In this document: one piece after another, positions 1 through 11,547 of the stretch
Layout of the letters: every line of letters starts with the position of its first letter
Position numbering within the stretch: the stretch's first letter is position 1
Source: Porphyra umbilicalis
Taxonomy: Eukaryota > Rhodophyta > Bangiophyceae > Bangiales > Bangiaceae
NCBI GenBank assembly: GCA_002049455.2
Contig: KV918790.1
Span: 62,001-126,000, forward strand
Length of the DNA: 64,000 nucleotides
Direction: 5' to 3'
Made by a program: the position numbers and the translations under genes
The notes under the pieces: generated by a model
What the model saw: the letters and a program-made list of their open reading frames with translations, nothing else
What the model was told of the DNA's origin: nothing
The model's database searches: none

Positions 1-246
1 GCGACCCCGGACCCACAGTGGTTTAATACAAACAACGGCACTGGTCGATCGACCATCCGATCAATCGATCGTAATGAGTGCCGGCAAGCAGATAGACAGG
101 CAAGCAAACAAACAATAAAAAATGAACAATGCGGAAGTAACCCCCCAAAGAGCGTGCCACAAGCCGAGTCACACAAATCCGTGGATTCGGCCAGTCAAGG
201 GGGCTACTCGTGGCCAATTGCCAATTGGGAGCAGAGATATGCTACA
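1..246 (-). repeat. Left LTR (element 3' LTR), cut by window edge
   Basis: This matches 5910-6150 almost end to end with scattered substitutions and small indels, and both copies end GAGATATGCTACA on the plus strand. The first base of the window falls inside the repeat, so its outer end cannot be seen. Confidence 0.88.
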
Positions 247-1023
247 TACCTCCAACGCGAGATTCGAACCGTCCCGGTGAGATCCGAGGATGGTGAAACC
301 CGATTGGGCGATCGCGGCCTCTTACGGGGCCGCGCGGGCGCAACCGCCCAGGCGGCGGGAGCCGTGGGGGGCGCGCCGCCCAGTCCAGATTGGGGGGAGG
401 TGGCGGTTCGCCGTCGTCGGTCGCGACCGTCCGGCCACGCACGCGTGGGCGTGGGTGGCGGGCAGCTGACGCTGCGGGTCCGACCGGCGCTTGCGCGTAA
501 GCGCGCCCGCGCAGGCGAGTCGGCGTCGGCGTGGGCGTGGGGGCCAGGCGGCCGGTTGACAGGCGACGAGCGTCGGGGTTAAGACCCGTTGATGCGCAGG
601 TGCGTCGTGCAACACGTGTTGGGGCGACCGTCGTCGGCGCCGAGTGGCGCCTCCTTCGTCGGGGTTTTGACTACCCGACGACACGGCGAAAGCCGGGACG
701 CGGGCCCGTGGTACCGAGAGTGGGGGTGGGGTTCACACCTCAAGGCCGGTTACCACCGAGGCGTGCGCGCGGTGCAGCACTGGCTGGGTGGTCGTCGTCG
801 TGCCGGCAGGCGCCGCCCTCGTCGGGGTGCTGACTCCCTTGGCGACGGGGCGAAAGCCGGGGTGCGGGTCCGCGTTCTGTCGGCACGGGGCCAACCCGTG
901 TCTTCGTGCTCACGCACAGGTCGCGGCCAAACGGAAAGGTTGAGTAGGGGTGCGCCGCCGCGTGGTGGCACACCGCGAGGTGATGGACCCGGTGAGTGTG
1001 GGTTTGCGCTGGGTGGGGGGGGC
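247..1023. other. GC-rich element interior without recognisable coding
   Basis: In an intact Ty3 element this interval between the integrase zinc finger and the 3' LTR would carry the integrase catalytic core and C-terminal domain. No D,D35E pattern is visible in any frame. The DNA is very GC-rich, with several overlapping open frames that look like composition artefacts. The core appears to have been deleted or replaced by unrelated low-complexity sequence. Confidence 0.6.
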
Positions 1024-1163
1024 GGCGCGCACGGCGGCAAGCGCGGCAAGCCCGGCGGCGACGGCGGCAAGGGCGGCAAGCGCTGCGACGGCGGCAAGGG
1101 CGGCAAGCGCTGCGGCGACGGCAAGCGCGGCAAGCCCGGCGGCGACGGCGGCAAGGGCGTGGT
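1024..1163. repeat. 9-bp-based GGC-rich minisatellite
   Basis: Imperfect tandem units of the type GGCGACGGC, GGCAAGGGC and GGCAAGCGC run through this interval. They lie exactly where homology to the Ty3 integrase ends, suggesting that repeat expansion accompanied loss of the integrase core. Confidence 0.75.
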
Positions 1164-3881
1164 GTGTCGCCGCAAGGCGAGGCGATTTTGCGCACACGTT
1201 GTCCATTTGGTGATGGTCGAATGAATATCCGTCACCATTGAAGGCCAGTAGCATGCGGTACGCATTGTGTAATACACCCGGTTCATACCAGGATGGGCGG
1301 CCACGGTTGCGTGGTGCTCGAGGGTCAACACGCGTTCGCGTAGAGACTTTGGAATAACCAATTGATTTCCGTAAGGCGCACGGCGGTACAGAGCGTGATG
1401 CTCATCGCGAAAGAAGGCCTTGGCCGTTCCGCGCTCCACGCGAGTGGACATCTCGACGCAGAAGTCGTCTGTTTGTTGTGCTTCGACAGCATCGTCGAAC
1501 TCCACCGGTTCCGGTGTGTCGGTACCCGTGTACCTCCCCGTCATCAAGCCGTTGGCCGTCTCGGCCAATGCCAGGCACGGTATATCATCGTGGATATCGT
1601 CTGGCGGCGCCACCGTAGAGGCGCGCGACAGGAAGTCCGGCAAGTGGTGCTATGTTCCTGTTTTATAAACCATATCGAATGTGTATTCGGAAAGGCGAAG
1701 TCGCCACCGCATCAAGCGTCCGCTTGAGTCGGTCGTGCTGTAGATCGAGCTAAGTGCTTGGTGATCCGTTCGGATGAGGAACCGTTGACCGTCGAGGAAG
1801 TGCCTCAACTTGAGGACAGCCCACACAACGCCGAGGCATTCTCGCTCCGTGTTGGAGTAGTTTTGCTCTGCAGCAGTGAGTCCTCGGCTCCAATATCCGA
1901 AAGGATGAAGCAGTTCGCCCGGCTCCTCCTGGAGGAGGGTACAAAAAACTTGGTAGGCGCATGCGTCAACGTCAACGACGAGCTTCCGATTGGCTTTCGG
2001 CAAGGCAAGTACCGGTGGGCGCAACAGTGCGCTGCGAAGGTCCTCGAAGGCGGCGATAGCCACGTCCGTCGGTGGTGGTAAATCCGGTGGGATCTCGGCC
2101 CTAGTCAGGGCGTTCAGGGGCTTTGCTCGTTTGGCAAAGTCTTTGACAAACCGTCGATAGACGTTGCACATGCCCAAGAAGCTTTTCAGCTGGGTCTTTG
2201 TGGTTGGGAACTTGGCATGCTTCAGAGCATCCACGTTCTTGTTGTGCACGTGCAGTTGCCCGGGGCGGACAATGTTTCCTAGGTACTCGACCTCATCGGA
2301 GAATCACGTGCACTTTTCCAAGTTGAGGATAACCCCGGCTTCTCGGAGACGGTGAAGAACCGTGTCAACGTCTTTGACGTGTTTTTCCGCGTTTGCGGAG
2401 AAGATGATGACATCGTCTAAGTAGACAAGGCATATCTGCCACTTCAAGCCCGAGAGGATAATATCCAACGCGCGCTGAAAGGTAGCGGGCGCGTTCGTCA
2501 AGCCGAAAGGCATGGATAACCAGTGGTATATACCACAGTGCGTCGTGAACGCCGTCTTCTCTTGGTCGTCCTTGCGTAGGGGTACTTGCCAGAACCCCGC
2601 GGTGCAGTCGAGAGACGTGAACACCTGGGCATCTCCCAAGGAGTCGAGGCAGTCCTCCATCCGAGGCAAGGGATAAGCATCCTTCTTGGTGATGATGTTT
2701 AATCGACGATAGTCGACACAGAATCGGGCTTTGCCGTTCTTCTTTGGTACAATTACCACGGGGCTTGCCAAAGCACTATGGCTAGGGGCAATGACGTTGA
2801 GCTTCAACATCTTGTTGATCTGATCAGCGATGATCTGCCGTTTGAACGGCCCGGTGCGGTAGGGTTGGGCCCGTATGGGCAGAGCGTCGGGAGGAGTGAC
2901 GATGGCGTGCTCCGTAGCACGAATGACGCCAAGGGTTCCATCCCACATAGACGAGTGCGTCTTGAGCATGTCACGAATCTGCTTGTGCAGGTACTCGGGT
3001 GCCTCACTGCGGTCGAGGTCCTCGAGTGGGTCACGACTCGCGTCGTCCGATGAGTTGTCGGTTCCACCCTTTGGGGTGTGGTCATTCAAGACGGCGGAAA
3101 GCATCGGCCCTTGGTAGGGTTCTGCGAACCCCAAGGTTGAGTTCTTGCGAACAATGACTTGGTCCTTGCCGAAGTTGCATAACTTGACCAAGAATGGTTC
3201 GTCCGGTTTGACGATGGCGATGCCGCGGGCGACTGCCATGGACTTGTGTCGGCACAACCGAATGTTCGGTGTGATGGTAACCATACCAGGGGTGTCGCAC
3301 GTGGCCATGATCCACTCCTCCTTGTGTCCGTTGACACGCACCTGTTTGCAGGCTCGAACCCGAGCGGGTCTATCTTGCCAGTGGCGGTCCCACGCGCTGT
3401 CGTTAAGACAAGCCAAGATCGGCGTTGGCCGAGGTAGTCCCTCCGTGCAGCGCACATGCTCTTGCCAGACGATCTTGCGCAAGCGCGGCAAGATGCCCTC
3501 GATGTTTTGTTCAATGAACTCGGTGCCAAGAATGCGCGGGACTGACAAGTTGTCGGAAACGAGGAATCGGTCAAAGAGACGCACACCTCCGGTGTCTACA
3601 TACAGATGTTTGGCATACTTCGTCACGAGACGATTGTTGTTTGCATCTCGGTTGCGCGGAAGCGTGGTCAACTCTTCGGCGTAAGCCATCCAGTTCGAAG
3701 GGAGAACACTAGTTCGCACTATGTTCACCCCGGCGCCCGTGTCTAAGACAGGGCGGCAACTTCGCATTACGCGCAGGCATGGGCCTAAAGTGGCTGCGAT
3801 CTCGTAGTGCCGAAGGGCACGACTTAAGAGTCTTGTCACCGTACGCTTTCGCGTTCCGCCGGGCAACCCCAAGTCGGGCAC
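1164..3881 (-). pseudogene. pol: Ty3/gypsy pol: protease, RT, RNase H, integrase zinc region
   Basis: The first pol segment (3881-2304) contains a retropepsin motif (LDTGAG) and an RT with the YLDD active site and the motif MPFGLTNAPATFQ. It ends at an in-frame TGA (2306-2304) just after the conserved LNLEKC of the RT palm. The same frame resumes at once with the RT connection and RNase H (DVDACAYQ, NYSNTEREC, RTDHQAL) until an in-frame TAG (1652-1650). The third segment resembles an integrase H2C2 zinc-binding region, but a Trp codon (1205-1203) stands where the first of the two C-terminal cysteines belongs. Homology then stops in low-complexity sequence, so the catalytic core is absent. Pol has no ATG near its start; the first candidate is GTG at 3881, and the frame is open upstream into gag. 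Confidence 0.9.
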
Positions 3882-3886
3882 CCAGT

Positions 3887-3902
3887 CTAGACGTTTTTCG
3901 AG
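3887..3902 (-). promoter_or_regulatory. Possible -1 gag-pol frameshift site
   Basis: Pol lies in the -1 frame relative to gag. Just before the gag TAG (3889-3887) the gag codons read AAA AAC GTC, preceded by TCG. The pol frame is open across and upstream of this stretch (Glu-Lys-Arg-Leu-Asp-Trp) with no ATG. An A-rich slip site two codons before the gag stop is a classic arrangement, but GAAAAAC is not a perfect X-XXY-YYZ heptamer and I did not find a convincing downstream structure by eye. Confidence 0.4.
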
Positions 3903-5533
3903 TCGTCCACGGCGTCGGCCGGATGCTCGATCTCGTCTTCTTCGACGTTACCGTCGGCAAGGGCATGAACGCCGATAGGCGGTTGCCGACGCTCGCGAGG
4001 GCGATAAGGCTCGGCACACTGTGCGGCGAAGTGCCCCGGCTTGTTACAGTTGTAACGGATGTCAGCCCGATTGGCTTGAGGGACGGCGGCCCGAGGGGGC
4101 GGCGGGGTGCGAACCGGTGTGAACGGTCGTTCCATCGTCGTCCGCTGGTCTTGTGTCGCGTAAGCGACTTTGATCGCCGTTGGGCGGGTCATCTTGAGTT
4201 GCAAACGCAACTTGTTCGTACCGTCCCAGTACATCTGGGCGGTGGCGACCGTTTCGCACAGGGTTCGGTCGGGGAACCGGTCGTTCAGGACCCGGACGTG
4301 CGCTTGCACAAGGTCCGAAAGACTAGTGATGAAGACGTCCTTAACGTCTTGGATGTCGAACAAACCGTTCAGGAGGTCGCATTGCGTTTCCACGCGATGA
4401 CCAAAGGCCGTGGGCGCATCGTTGTCTTGTTGCTTCATCGTAATGATGTCTTGATAGGCGTTAGCCATAGTTGCGTGTGTCGCATTCTTCGAAAGAAGCC
4501 AGTTGACGGCATCTCTGTATGTACGGATGGCATAACGCTTACGTCCGAGGGTGCTGTTAAGCGCGCCGGAGAAGGCCATCTTGGCGTTGCCGGCTAGTCG
4601 AAAGACCATAAGCGGAAGAGCTTGACCGTGCGTCAGCCCAGCCGCGTCGCACGCGCGGCGAAAGGTCGTCAAGAACGTGAAGGTGCCCAAGGGCAGGGCT
4701 CTCGTGAATGGCTGTTGCCCATGGAACGCTCCGTCCAAACGTTTGTTGAGACGGTGCGACCGCTGTGCCTCTTTAGGCGTATACGTCAGTTGAAGGCGGA
4801 TCAGGAAGTACGTCCTGTAGTCCAGGAGTGTCTTGAAGCGGCTATTAGCCGGGCGGATCACCTTGATCCTATCGGCTTTTTCAAGTCGCTCCTTCCTTTG
4901 GTGCGGGGTTGCGGGGCGCTTGCGCGCGGCCGCGTCCGACTCGCTCGAGCTGTCGCTCGGCAAGGACCCACTTGGGGGCGGCGGCGGGCCTGGGGGCCCG
5001 TGGCCATCGTCCGAAGAGGACGTGTCCGTCGCGTTGGGGTTGTCGTCGTCTGACGACGTCGGGCTTGACCCAGAGGCGGAATCGTCGGAAGATGAGGAAA
5101 GCGCGGCGTTAGCCGGAGCGTCCTTGCGGACGGATTTGTCCTTAATCACCTTGCTCGTCTTCTTGACATCCTTGATCTTGTCGCCCGACTGGCGGCGAGA
5201 CTTAGCCACACGGCGTTTCTCCTCATGGGAGTCGACCTTGCGCAGGGCCTCGACGTCGTCGACAAACTTGTCATTGGCTCGCGCCAGAGACTCGTTAGTC
5301 TGTTCTTGGGCCGTTAGGCGTCGCTGAAGTGCTTCAACGGCCGCCTTCAGGCTCTCCACCACCTGCATCTGCCCAGAGGCGGCTTGATCCGCAGAGATGG
5401 GAGTAGTAGGAGCACCGTCTGTTGGTGCGTCGGAGGCGGCAGGAGTGCCTCGTCCCCCGCCCGGCGGCCGGTAGCCAGCTGGCAGCTTGCCGTCTCTGGC
5501 TCTCCGAGTGCCGCCGGTACCACCAGTAGACAT
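3887..5533 (-). CDS. gag: Ty3/gypsy Gag polyprotein
   Basis: A 548-residue open frame begins at ATG 5533. It has an N-terminal Gly/Pro-rich segment, a short probable coiled coil (about residues 60-100), a Ser/Asp-rich acidic stretch, a capsid-like helical middle, and one nucleocapsid zinc-knuckle-like motif near the C-terminus. In that motif Cys496, His501 and Cys506 are in place, but the first cysteine of the CX2CX4HX4C pattern is Arg493, one base from Cys (CGT for TGT). Gag would assemble the virus-like particle and package element RNA; loss of the first ligand should weaken RNA binding. The frame is uninterrupted, in contrast to pol. The coding assignment rests on position, length, the knuckle remnant and the adjacent pol. 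Confidence 0.85.
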   Translation of the reverse strand: MSTGGTGGTRRARDGKLPAGYRPPGGGRGTPAASDAPTDGAPTTPISADQAASGQMQVVESLKAAVEALQRRLTAQEQTNESLARANDKFVDDVEALRKVDSHEEKRRVAKSRRQSGDKIKDVKKTSKVIKDKSVRKDAPANAALSSSSDDSASGSSPTSSDDDNPNATDTSSSDDGHGPPGPPPPPSGSLPSDSSSESDAAARKRPATPHQRKERLEKADRIKVIRPANSRFKTLLDYRTYFLIRLQLTYTPKEAQRSHRLNKRLDGAFHGQQPFTRALPLGTFTFLTTFRRACDAAGLTHGQALPLMVFRLAGNAKMAFSGALNSTLGRKRYAIRTYRDAVNWLLSKNATHATMANAYQDIITMKQQDNDAPTAFGHRVETQCDLLNGLFDIQDVKDVFITSLSDLVQAHVRVLNDRFPDRTLCETVATAQMYWDGTNKLRLQLKMTRPTAIKVAYATQDQRTTMERPFTPVRTPPPPRAAVPQANRADIRYNCNKPGHFAAQCAEPYRPRERRQPPIGVHALADGNVEEDEIEHPADAVDDSKNV

Positions 5534-5763
5534 ACTGGGACCTGAGAAAAGTGTTCCGACTTGGCTATCGCCCTGCGCGCCAAGGTCGAAGATCTCAACC
5601 GTGATGCCCCCGGCACCACGCGCACAAGTCGATGGCTTACGCCCCGCGCGCCAAGCGACCGTATCGACACCGTCACAATGCCACGAGGCAGCGAGAAAGT
5701 TCTCGGGAACACCGTGCCGCGAGGCACGATGAAGGCGAGGGTATCCCCTGCTGCTCTACCAAA

Positions 5764-6150
5764 TGTGGTATTAATAACGTTAGTTCAATTACCAGTGTAC
5801 TGAGACCGACCGTAGCCAAGCAATAAAGCGAGATCTATCGCCGTCGCGGCTAGAAAGAAGACCATTTGTTGAAGGGCATCCGATGGGGAGCCGGGTGGTG
5901 CGCACGACGGCGACCCCGGACCCTTGCTGGTTTAACACAAACAACGGCACTGGTCGATCGACCATCCGATCAATCGATCGTAATGAGTGCCGGCAAACAG
6001 ATAGGACAGGCAAGCAAACAAGAAAATTAACAATGCGGAAGTAACCCCCCAAAGGGGGTGCCGCAGGCCAATTCCCACAATACATGGGCTTTGGCCAGTC
6101 AAGGGGGCCACTTGTGGTCAATTGCCAATTGGGAGCAGAGATATGCTACA
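5764..6150 (-). repeat. Right LTR (element 5' LTR)
   Basis: Positions 5910-6150 are demonstrably repeated at 1-246. The inner end is estimated because the partner copy is cut off. A TG at 5764 preceded by CCA at 5759-5761, or a TG at 5796 preceded by CCA at 5792-5794, could each mark the LTR edge with a primer-binding site beside it. Neither resembles the common initiator-Met primer site, so the edge is unresolved between 5764 and 5909. The outer end at 6150 (ATGCTACA) is firm because the left copy ends identically. Confidence 0.75.
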
Positions 6151-6611
6151 GTGGCCCCAACCTGCGCTCAGAGCTGTTCGGGGAGGGGTTCCGCGCAGCG
6201 CAACATTGTGTGGCGGGCATGTGACTGTCCGCGCGCAGCCGCATCCGCAGATATGGGCCGTGCACGAGGATTAGCAGGCAGCGCGGCGCAGCACCAAATT
6301 TTGGGCGCGCGGCCGCCACCGAATATGAGAGCACGATCTCGAGACCTGCCAAATGCGCTTTCTGTGGGCGGGGGGGCGTGGAACGACGCGGTGTGCCCGG
6401 CACCAGCGGCATATCGATCGCAACGTCGTCGTAGGGGGGACCGCCATTGTGGCACCGTCGTCGTCGACGTCGTCCGTCCTGCTTCCCCGTCCTCTCCGTC
6501 TCCTTCGGCGGCGCAGCGATCGTGAGCGGGCGTGAGCCGCCGCGTTGACGGCCACGTTTGCTGCCACTTCTGCGGCCGCTCTAGCTCTCCTGTCATCGGT
6601 TGCATTCGTGG
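6151..6611. other. Short unassigned segment between two transposons
   Basis: GC-rich DNA between the Ty3 LTR and the Harbinger fragment. It is open in several frames but matches nothing I recognise. The part next to 6612 may be the untranslated leader of the truncated Harbinger gene. Confidence 0.4.
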
Positions 6612-7237
6612 ATGGAGATGGACGCGTCTACTGACGGTGAGTCTCGGTCGTCGAGCGATGACGGCCGCGAGCAGTCGGAGGGCTTCATGGACAAGCTGGT
6701 TGCGGCCGTCATTGGAGCGCGATCTCTGTTCATGATGCGCCGTCATCGCAAAAATGCGGCGCAGCGAGCACGCAGACGGCGTTTTGTCGGGTCCGCAGCC
6801 GGGCGGCGTGCCAACCGGCCACAAGATTTCGACAAGGGTATGCGCGGCATCATGCGGGATTATTTAGGAGTGGACGGGTGGCCGCATGTGTATGGAGAGA
6901 AGAGACGTTTGAGCGTCGCTTCCGTGTGCCACGGTCTCTTTTTATGCGCGTTTACGAGGCCATTTGCGACAGGCCGTTTGAGCGGCAGAGCATCAATGCG
7001 ACGAGGCGGCCACGAGCTCATGTTTTGCAGAAGGTGGTGGCCGCTGTCTGTTTGGTCGCGTACGGGTGGTCTTATAATCGCGCGGATGAGTATGTTTGGC
7101 TGTCCAATTTCACAACCGACGTGGCGACAAAGAAGCTGATTGAGGTTATCGCTGAGGAGTGGGAACATGTATACCGACGGTCTCCTATCGAGGAGGAGAT
7201 CTCTCCGCGAAGACCTGGCAGCCCATATTTCCGCTGA
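6612..7237 (+). pseudogene. Truncated PIF/Harbinger transposase (N-terminal part)
   Basis: This is a 5' fragment related to the transposase at 24508-26112. The first ATG (6612) starts MEMDASTDGESR, followed by an Arg-rich stretch and RDYLGV, matching RDYFGV in the longer copy. Near 6890 the homology changes frame and continues as RRFRVPRSLF, SINATRRPRAH, LQKVVAAV and ADEYVWLS, each with a near-identical counterpart at 24508-26112. Homology is lost around 7195, before the catalytic domain. The fragment therefore has one frameshift and lacks all catalytic residues. It may also be a solo relic of an element whose remainder was deleted. Confidence 0.8.
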
Positions 7238-10200
7238 CCGCGGGTCCCTTCCGGAGCAGTATGTCTAGTCTTCAACGGTTCTGTTTTTTGCCGTCATGGT
7301 TTTTTTTTCCTCACATTTTTGCGCGACGGCCGCGGCCGCCACGTCGACCTAGGATAGTTGAGACTCATGGGCGGCTTCCACTTCTCTGGAAAGACAGGCG
7401 AGGCCACCGCTCTGTCTAGCGTGGGCGGATGTCCGCGAGCATCGTATACCATCATGCTGCAATGTAACTGGTGCATAAGTGAAGGAATCGTGCCGTGCTC
7501 GCTTCTACGACAGAGTCGGTGAGTCGAACAGAGTGTAGGAAGAAAGATGACCGGTAAAGGGAAAAAAAAAACGGTGTATTATTGTGGTGCACTAGCCGAA
7601 TACTCTCAACGCGCAGAGAGGACTCCGTCTCGAAAATTAAAAGAGTCAGAACTCAAGGCAAGTCACCACCCGCGACATCGCTGCCACAAGTGCCACAGGA
7701 AGTGCCCACTCGTCGTCGACCGAAACGCCAGCGGCCGCATTCGGCGGCCGCGGCGTCATGAAGCGACTTGGACCCGGGACGGAGTCCCCGCCCGCCGTAC
7801 AGGGGCCTTCTTAGTCTGCAGCGAGCTCGCAGCTTCTTCCGCTTGACAGAGTGAACACCAGCCGAGGCCGCAGCGCGGCGGGCAAAGTCCGCGCTGACGA
7901 CCGCGGCTGCTGATGCGCTGGCGCACGGCGGATGTGGCGGCACGATTCTGCCGCTCCGCGACGGGCGCTATCGTACGTGGCCCCTGCCGGGTCCCGGCAG
8001 ACTCGCAAGCCCGGCCACCTGACCGCCACAGGCGGCCGCGTGGGAGCCCGCCCTGCGTCGCGGTGACTGGCGGACACCACGCGGCCGCCTCACAGGCGCT
8101 TCAGAACAGAATGCTCCAGTGTCGATCGAGGCGAAAGCGCCACCAGATTGCACGCGCGCTGGACGTCTGCCGGCTGAACGGACCAATGAGAGACCTACAA
8201 ATTACTGCTTTCGGTCGCGAGATGCGACAGCGCCGCGAGACGATGCGAGATACTGCCAACGTGTCTCCGAAATTTGTGCGTTTGACCTCGTCGTGTCTAC
8301 TCGATCGCAAAAATTTGCAGCCATTTGAGGCCTATCGCACTGCGTGTCTCGCTTGACCGTCCAGTTTTCTGATGATTGGGTCCAGATCAGCGTGATCGCG
8401 GGGTCGATCGATGGCCTGTTTGCTTGAAATCCAGCACTGGACTGTCGAAATGTGGACATCTCACGGAAAGTTGCGCGCAGGCTCCAATTCGCATGTCGAC
8501 AACCCAGCAACCTCACCTTCTCCGTTTCCCATACACTGCGATCTGCCGACAGAAGAAAACAAGTACTCTCGATCCGAGCGCAGCGGGTTCGCAGAGCCTG
8601 CGCATATCGCTGCCGAAACGCTTTTGGCCACTCATAATCGCACACGTTGTGCTCTTATACGGTTCGCAGATCGTTCGCAACCGACGTTGTTGGGTATGCT
8701 CTAACTGACCACGCCGACTCGACGAATGTCGAGTCTCTCATCTGCCAATGGCGGGGCTTTACCAGATCAATTCAATTCAGGGTTAGAAACGACGCTGTCC
8801 AGGTGGGGAGAGGACGTTCATCATAGCGAGAGTCTCACCAACATTTTTTATCTCCTTTTTGGATACTGCTTCAAAGCCTTGTACATGAGACACGACGGTG
8901 TACTGTGTACCCGATTTCAACCTGCCCCCTTCTCTATCGTCCCCTCCTCCGACTACGTTTCTTTCTTGTCTGTTGTATGCTCCCTCCCCGTCCCACTTTC
9001 GTCCCTATTCTTGGCCACAGCCACACCCACCACCCCAATCACCCTGCAGATCGCCGCCACCCCCACCTCAAAAGTACAGTTGCGACGTCACATCACCCTC
9101 CCCAACCCCCCCCCTCGCCCACCATCAAAATCTGCAACAGCAAACAGCGGGGGATTATCCAAGGGTCTGAGAAACAAACCATGATGGGTGGTGGCGGGTG
9201 GGAGCAGGACAGCATACAGGAACGTACAGTACAGTACGCGAGAGCGGTGAGGCGGCCACGGCGGCGAGTGCCACGAACAGGTGGTGGCCGACGCCCGACT
9301 CAGTCGGCCTGAGGGCAAATCGCGCGCACTGTTGCCGCTCGGTGATCGGATTGCAAATGCTGCCGTCGCTGTCTATGACGCTCTCATTGACTGAATCTCT
9401 CGATGTGTCGGTGGTTGGCAACCGACTGGCCAATCAGTATTTTGCGCGCCCAAAGAGGCGGGCCACGGCAATCAGCTTCTGGTCACGACGAGGGCCAGCC
9501 CCCGTCCGCTCAGAGCCGGCTCTGTGGCGGCAGCCGTGCGCTTCCGTCCCCCTCGTCTCGACCCATCCTTCCCTTTTCTTCTTGCCCCTGTCCAGCATCC
9601 TCCGCCGTTACCCCCACCTCTTCCCTCCACCTCGTACCCTCTCCCCATCTTTATTGGCCCCTCAACCCCTCCACAAGCCCCCGAACGTACCCCCCTGTTC
9701 GGTCTCCTCCCCCCACGGCGTACCGCTCGGTCAGCTACGCGACATCCCGCACAGCCAGCTTCGCCACCGCGACACGACCACCCCCTCGCACGGACCACAC
9801 GCACGGCGCCGGCCTCTCCTCGTCACAGGCCCACGCACAGCACCACGCGGGCAGATGAGTCACGCCACTCGCGACTGTTCGCCTCAGTCACTGCGCGTCA
9901 CTGTCACACCACATTCCACGCGTCTCGGCTGTCCCCGATCTTGGCCCTCTCCTGCGGATTCAAAATTTTTAAGCATAAAAACACTGTCTGGAGAATCTCA
10001 GAGCAGGTTCCACCAATTACGCCCTCTACTCCTCACCCGACGCGGTCATATGCAGCACGCATCCTTGTTTCCAGCTCGTCTGACGCACAGACCCCCCGTT
10101 TCAAGCCACCTGAACGAGAAAAACACCCTTCCTTCACATGGTTGGATCTCACAAACGCCATACCTACGGCCATGCTGTCAAGACACATGCAGAGGTACGT

Positions 10201-11547
10201 TACAGAGTGACGCTTCGAACCATGTCTGACTCAACATACGGCGACCCCCGCCTGAACCGTACGAGTTCTCTCTGCGGCCATCCATCTTTTTCGCAAGTAC
10301 TTCCGCAACGTGCACGAGCTCGGAATAAATCGTAGAATGTGGGCCCCTATGCGCGTGGGGGATAGTACCCTGTCCTAAAGACCGGGGGATTTGACACGCC
10401 CAAAGGAAATACAGAGCGCCCACGTGGACCTGCCACATGGTCGAGGTCACCAGACAGATGAGCCATCCGGCCGCTACTCCCGCAGTTTATCAGTCTCCCA
10501 CCATCCTCGGCGCCCCACGCATCGCTCCCAGAGGCGCGGTCTCACCCGTCCCGTCGCGCGCCTCGCGACGTCCTGCTTTCAAGCGTTCGACTGCAAATAA
10601 ACGCCCTCAGAGACATTCGAGACCGCCGCTCTCACAGTACCTTCGACATTACTCTGTGCCACACCACCGGAGGGCCCCGTAGACCGTGCACCCCGCCTCA
10701 CGGCCCTTTCCATCCAGCTTTGTGCACTGTGAACACTTTCTCGAACCGTACGCGCGAACTAGACCTCCCCATGGCGTCCAACTGGGTACGAGGCACCCTA
10801 CCACGTGTACCAATGCTCCCAGTGCAAAGAAGCGGTGACGAAACTTTCAGGGGCTGCAAAGGGAGCGAAAAGGATGTGTTATCCGGTCTCAACAAGTACT
10901 CCCGCAACGTGCCCTAGCTCTCAAAGAAATTAAAAACGGCATTTACCATGTTGGTCATGTAGTACCTCATCCAGAAGGGCACGCCGTCGATTGTGTACGG
11001 AAAAATCGTCGTGTGGGCCGTTTGCAGCGCCACAGAGCACTGTAGTTCAAGCAAATCACAAGCAAGTCGCCTCAGTACGCTTGACTGGAGGGGTTCTCTT
11101 ACAGCAGTGGTCGGCCCACCCCGGATGGAATGTGGCCGGGATTCAAATGCAAGGCTGGGTGGAAAGTCCAACAATGGGGAATGACAACCAGAGGCTGGAG
11201 AATAGATCGTTACAGCGTTCTCGATGCTTATTAACAGTAAGTTGTGACGGTAGCATCGACATGTGACGATCGATAATTTTGTTCCAATTGATCGCAATGA
11301 TCATTGGGCGTTGCCGAGAGCTGGGCATCATCATATCATTCACAGGGCTGGAACCACATTTCCGCGTCACATGTCCCACCCGCCAGGCATACAGTCACTG
11401 CGCATTCATATGTGTCCCGCTCATAAGGTACCCTGCTTTACAAGTGAGCATAACTCGATCGCAGTCCGATGCGATATACCCCGATGAGGTCTCTCGATCG
11501 CCTCGGATTGGTTAATTTTTGTAGTAGACACGATCTGAATATTCTTA
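7238..11547. other. 4.3-kb stretch without a supportable gene
   Basis: The stretch is GC-moderate, with many short overlapping frames and none showing a domain I recognise. The longest (9198-10229, plus) reads as Pro/Ser/Arg-rich and begins at a non-ATG codon, so I do not call it. A copy of a dispersed CCCTGTCCTAAAG motif lies at 10366-10392. Pyrimidine-rich tracts occur around 9540-9720. Confidence 0.5.
10366..10392. repeat. Dispersed CCCTGTCCTAAAGGCCAGGG-type motif, copy 1
   Basis: TACCCTGTCCTAAAGACCGG is one of at least five related, partly palindromic motifs in the window (others near 46389, 46487, 48538 and 49201). Upstream, GGGCCCCTATGCGCGTG matches the loop and right arm of the 46440 hairpin, so this is probably half of the same element. 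Confidence 0.5.

Larger units (their letters stand above)
1..6150 (-). mobile_element. Degenerate Ty3/gypsy LTR retrotransposon
   Basis: Two direct repeats of about 240 bp (1-246 and 5910-6150) flank a minus-strand gag-pol region. Reading the minus strand, the order is LTR, gag, protease, reverse transcriptase, RNase H, integrase zinc-binding region, LTR. RT before integrase is the Ty3/gypsy order. The window begins inside the left LTR, so the outer end and target duplication on that side are missing. Both LTR copies end in CA on the plus strand, so the element-sense LTR begins TGTAGCATATC. The short purine stretch GGAGGTA directly precedes the left LTR in element sense and could be part of the polypurine tract. 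Two in-frame stops in pol, lost zinc-binding cysteines and a missing integrase core make it non-autonomous. Roughly 15 percent LTR divergence by eye suggests an old insertion. Confidence 0.9.

Noticed and set aside
5764-5800. Primer-binding site for the Ty3 element
   Set aside because: Two CCA/TG candidates exist but neither matches a tRNA 3' end I can name, and the partner LTR end is off the window, so no site is called.
9198-10229. Plus-strand 343-residue frame
   Set aside because: Non-ATG start, Pro/Ser/Arg-rich reading of pyrimidine tracts, no domain, and competing frames of equal quality.
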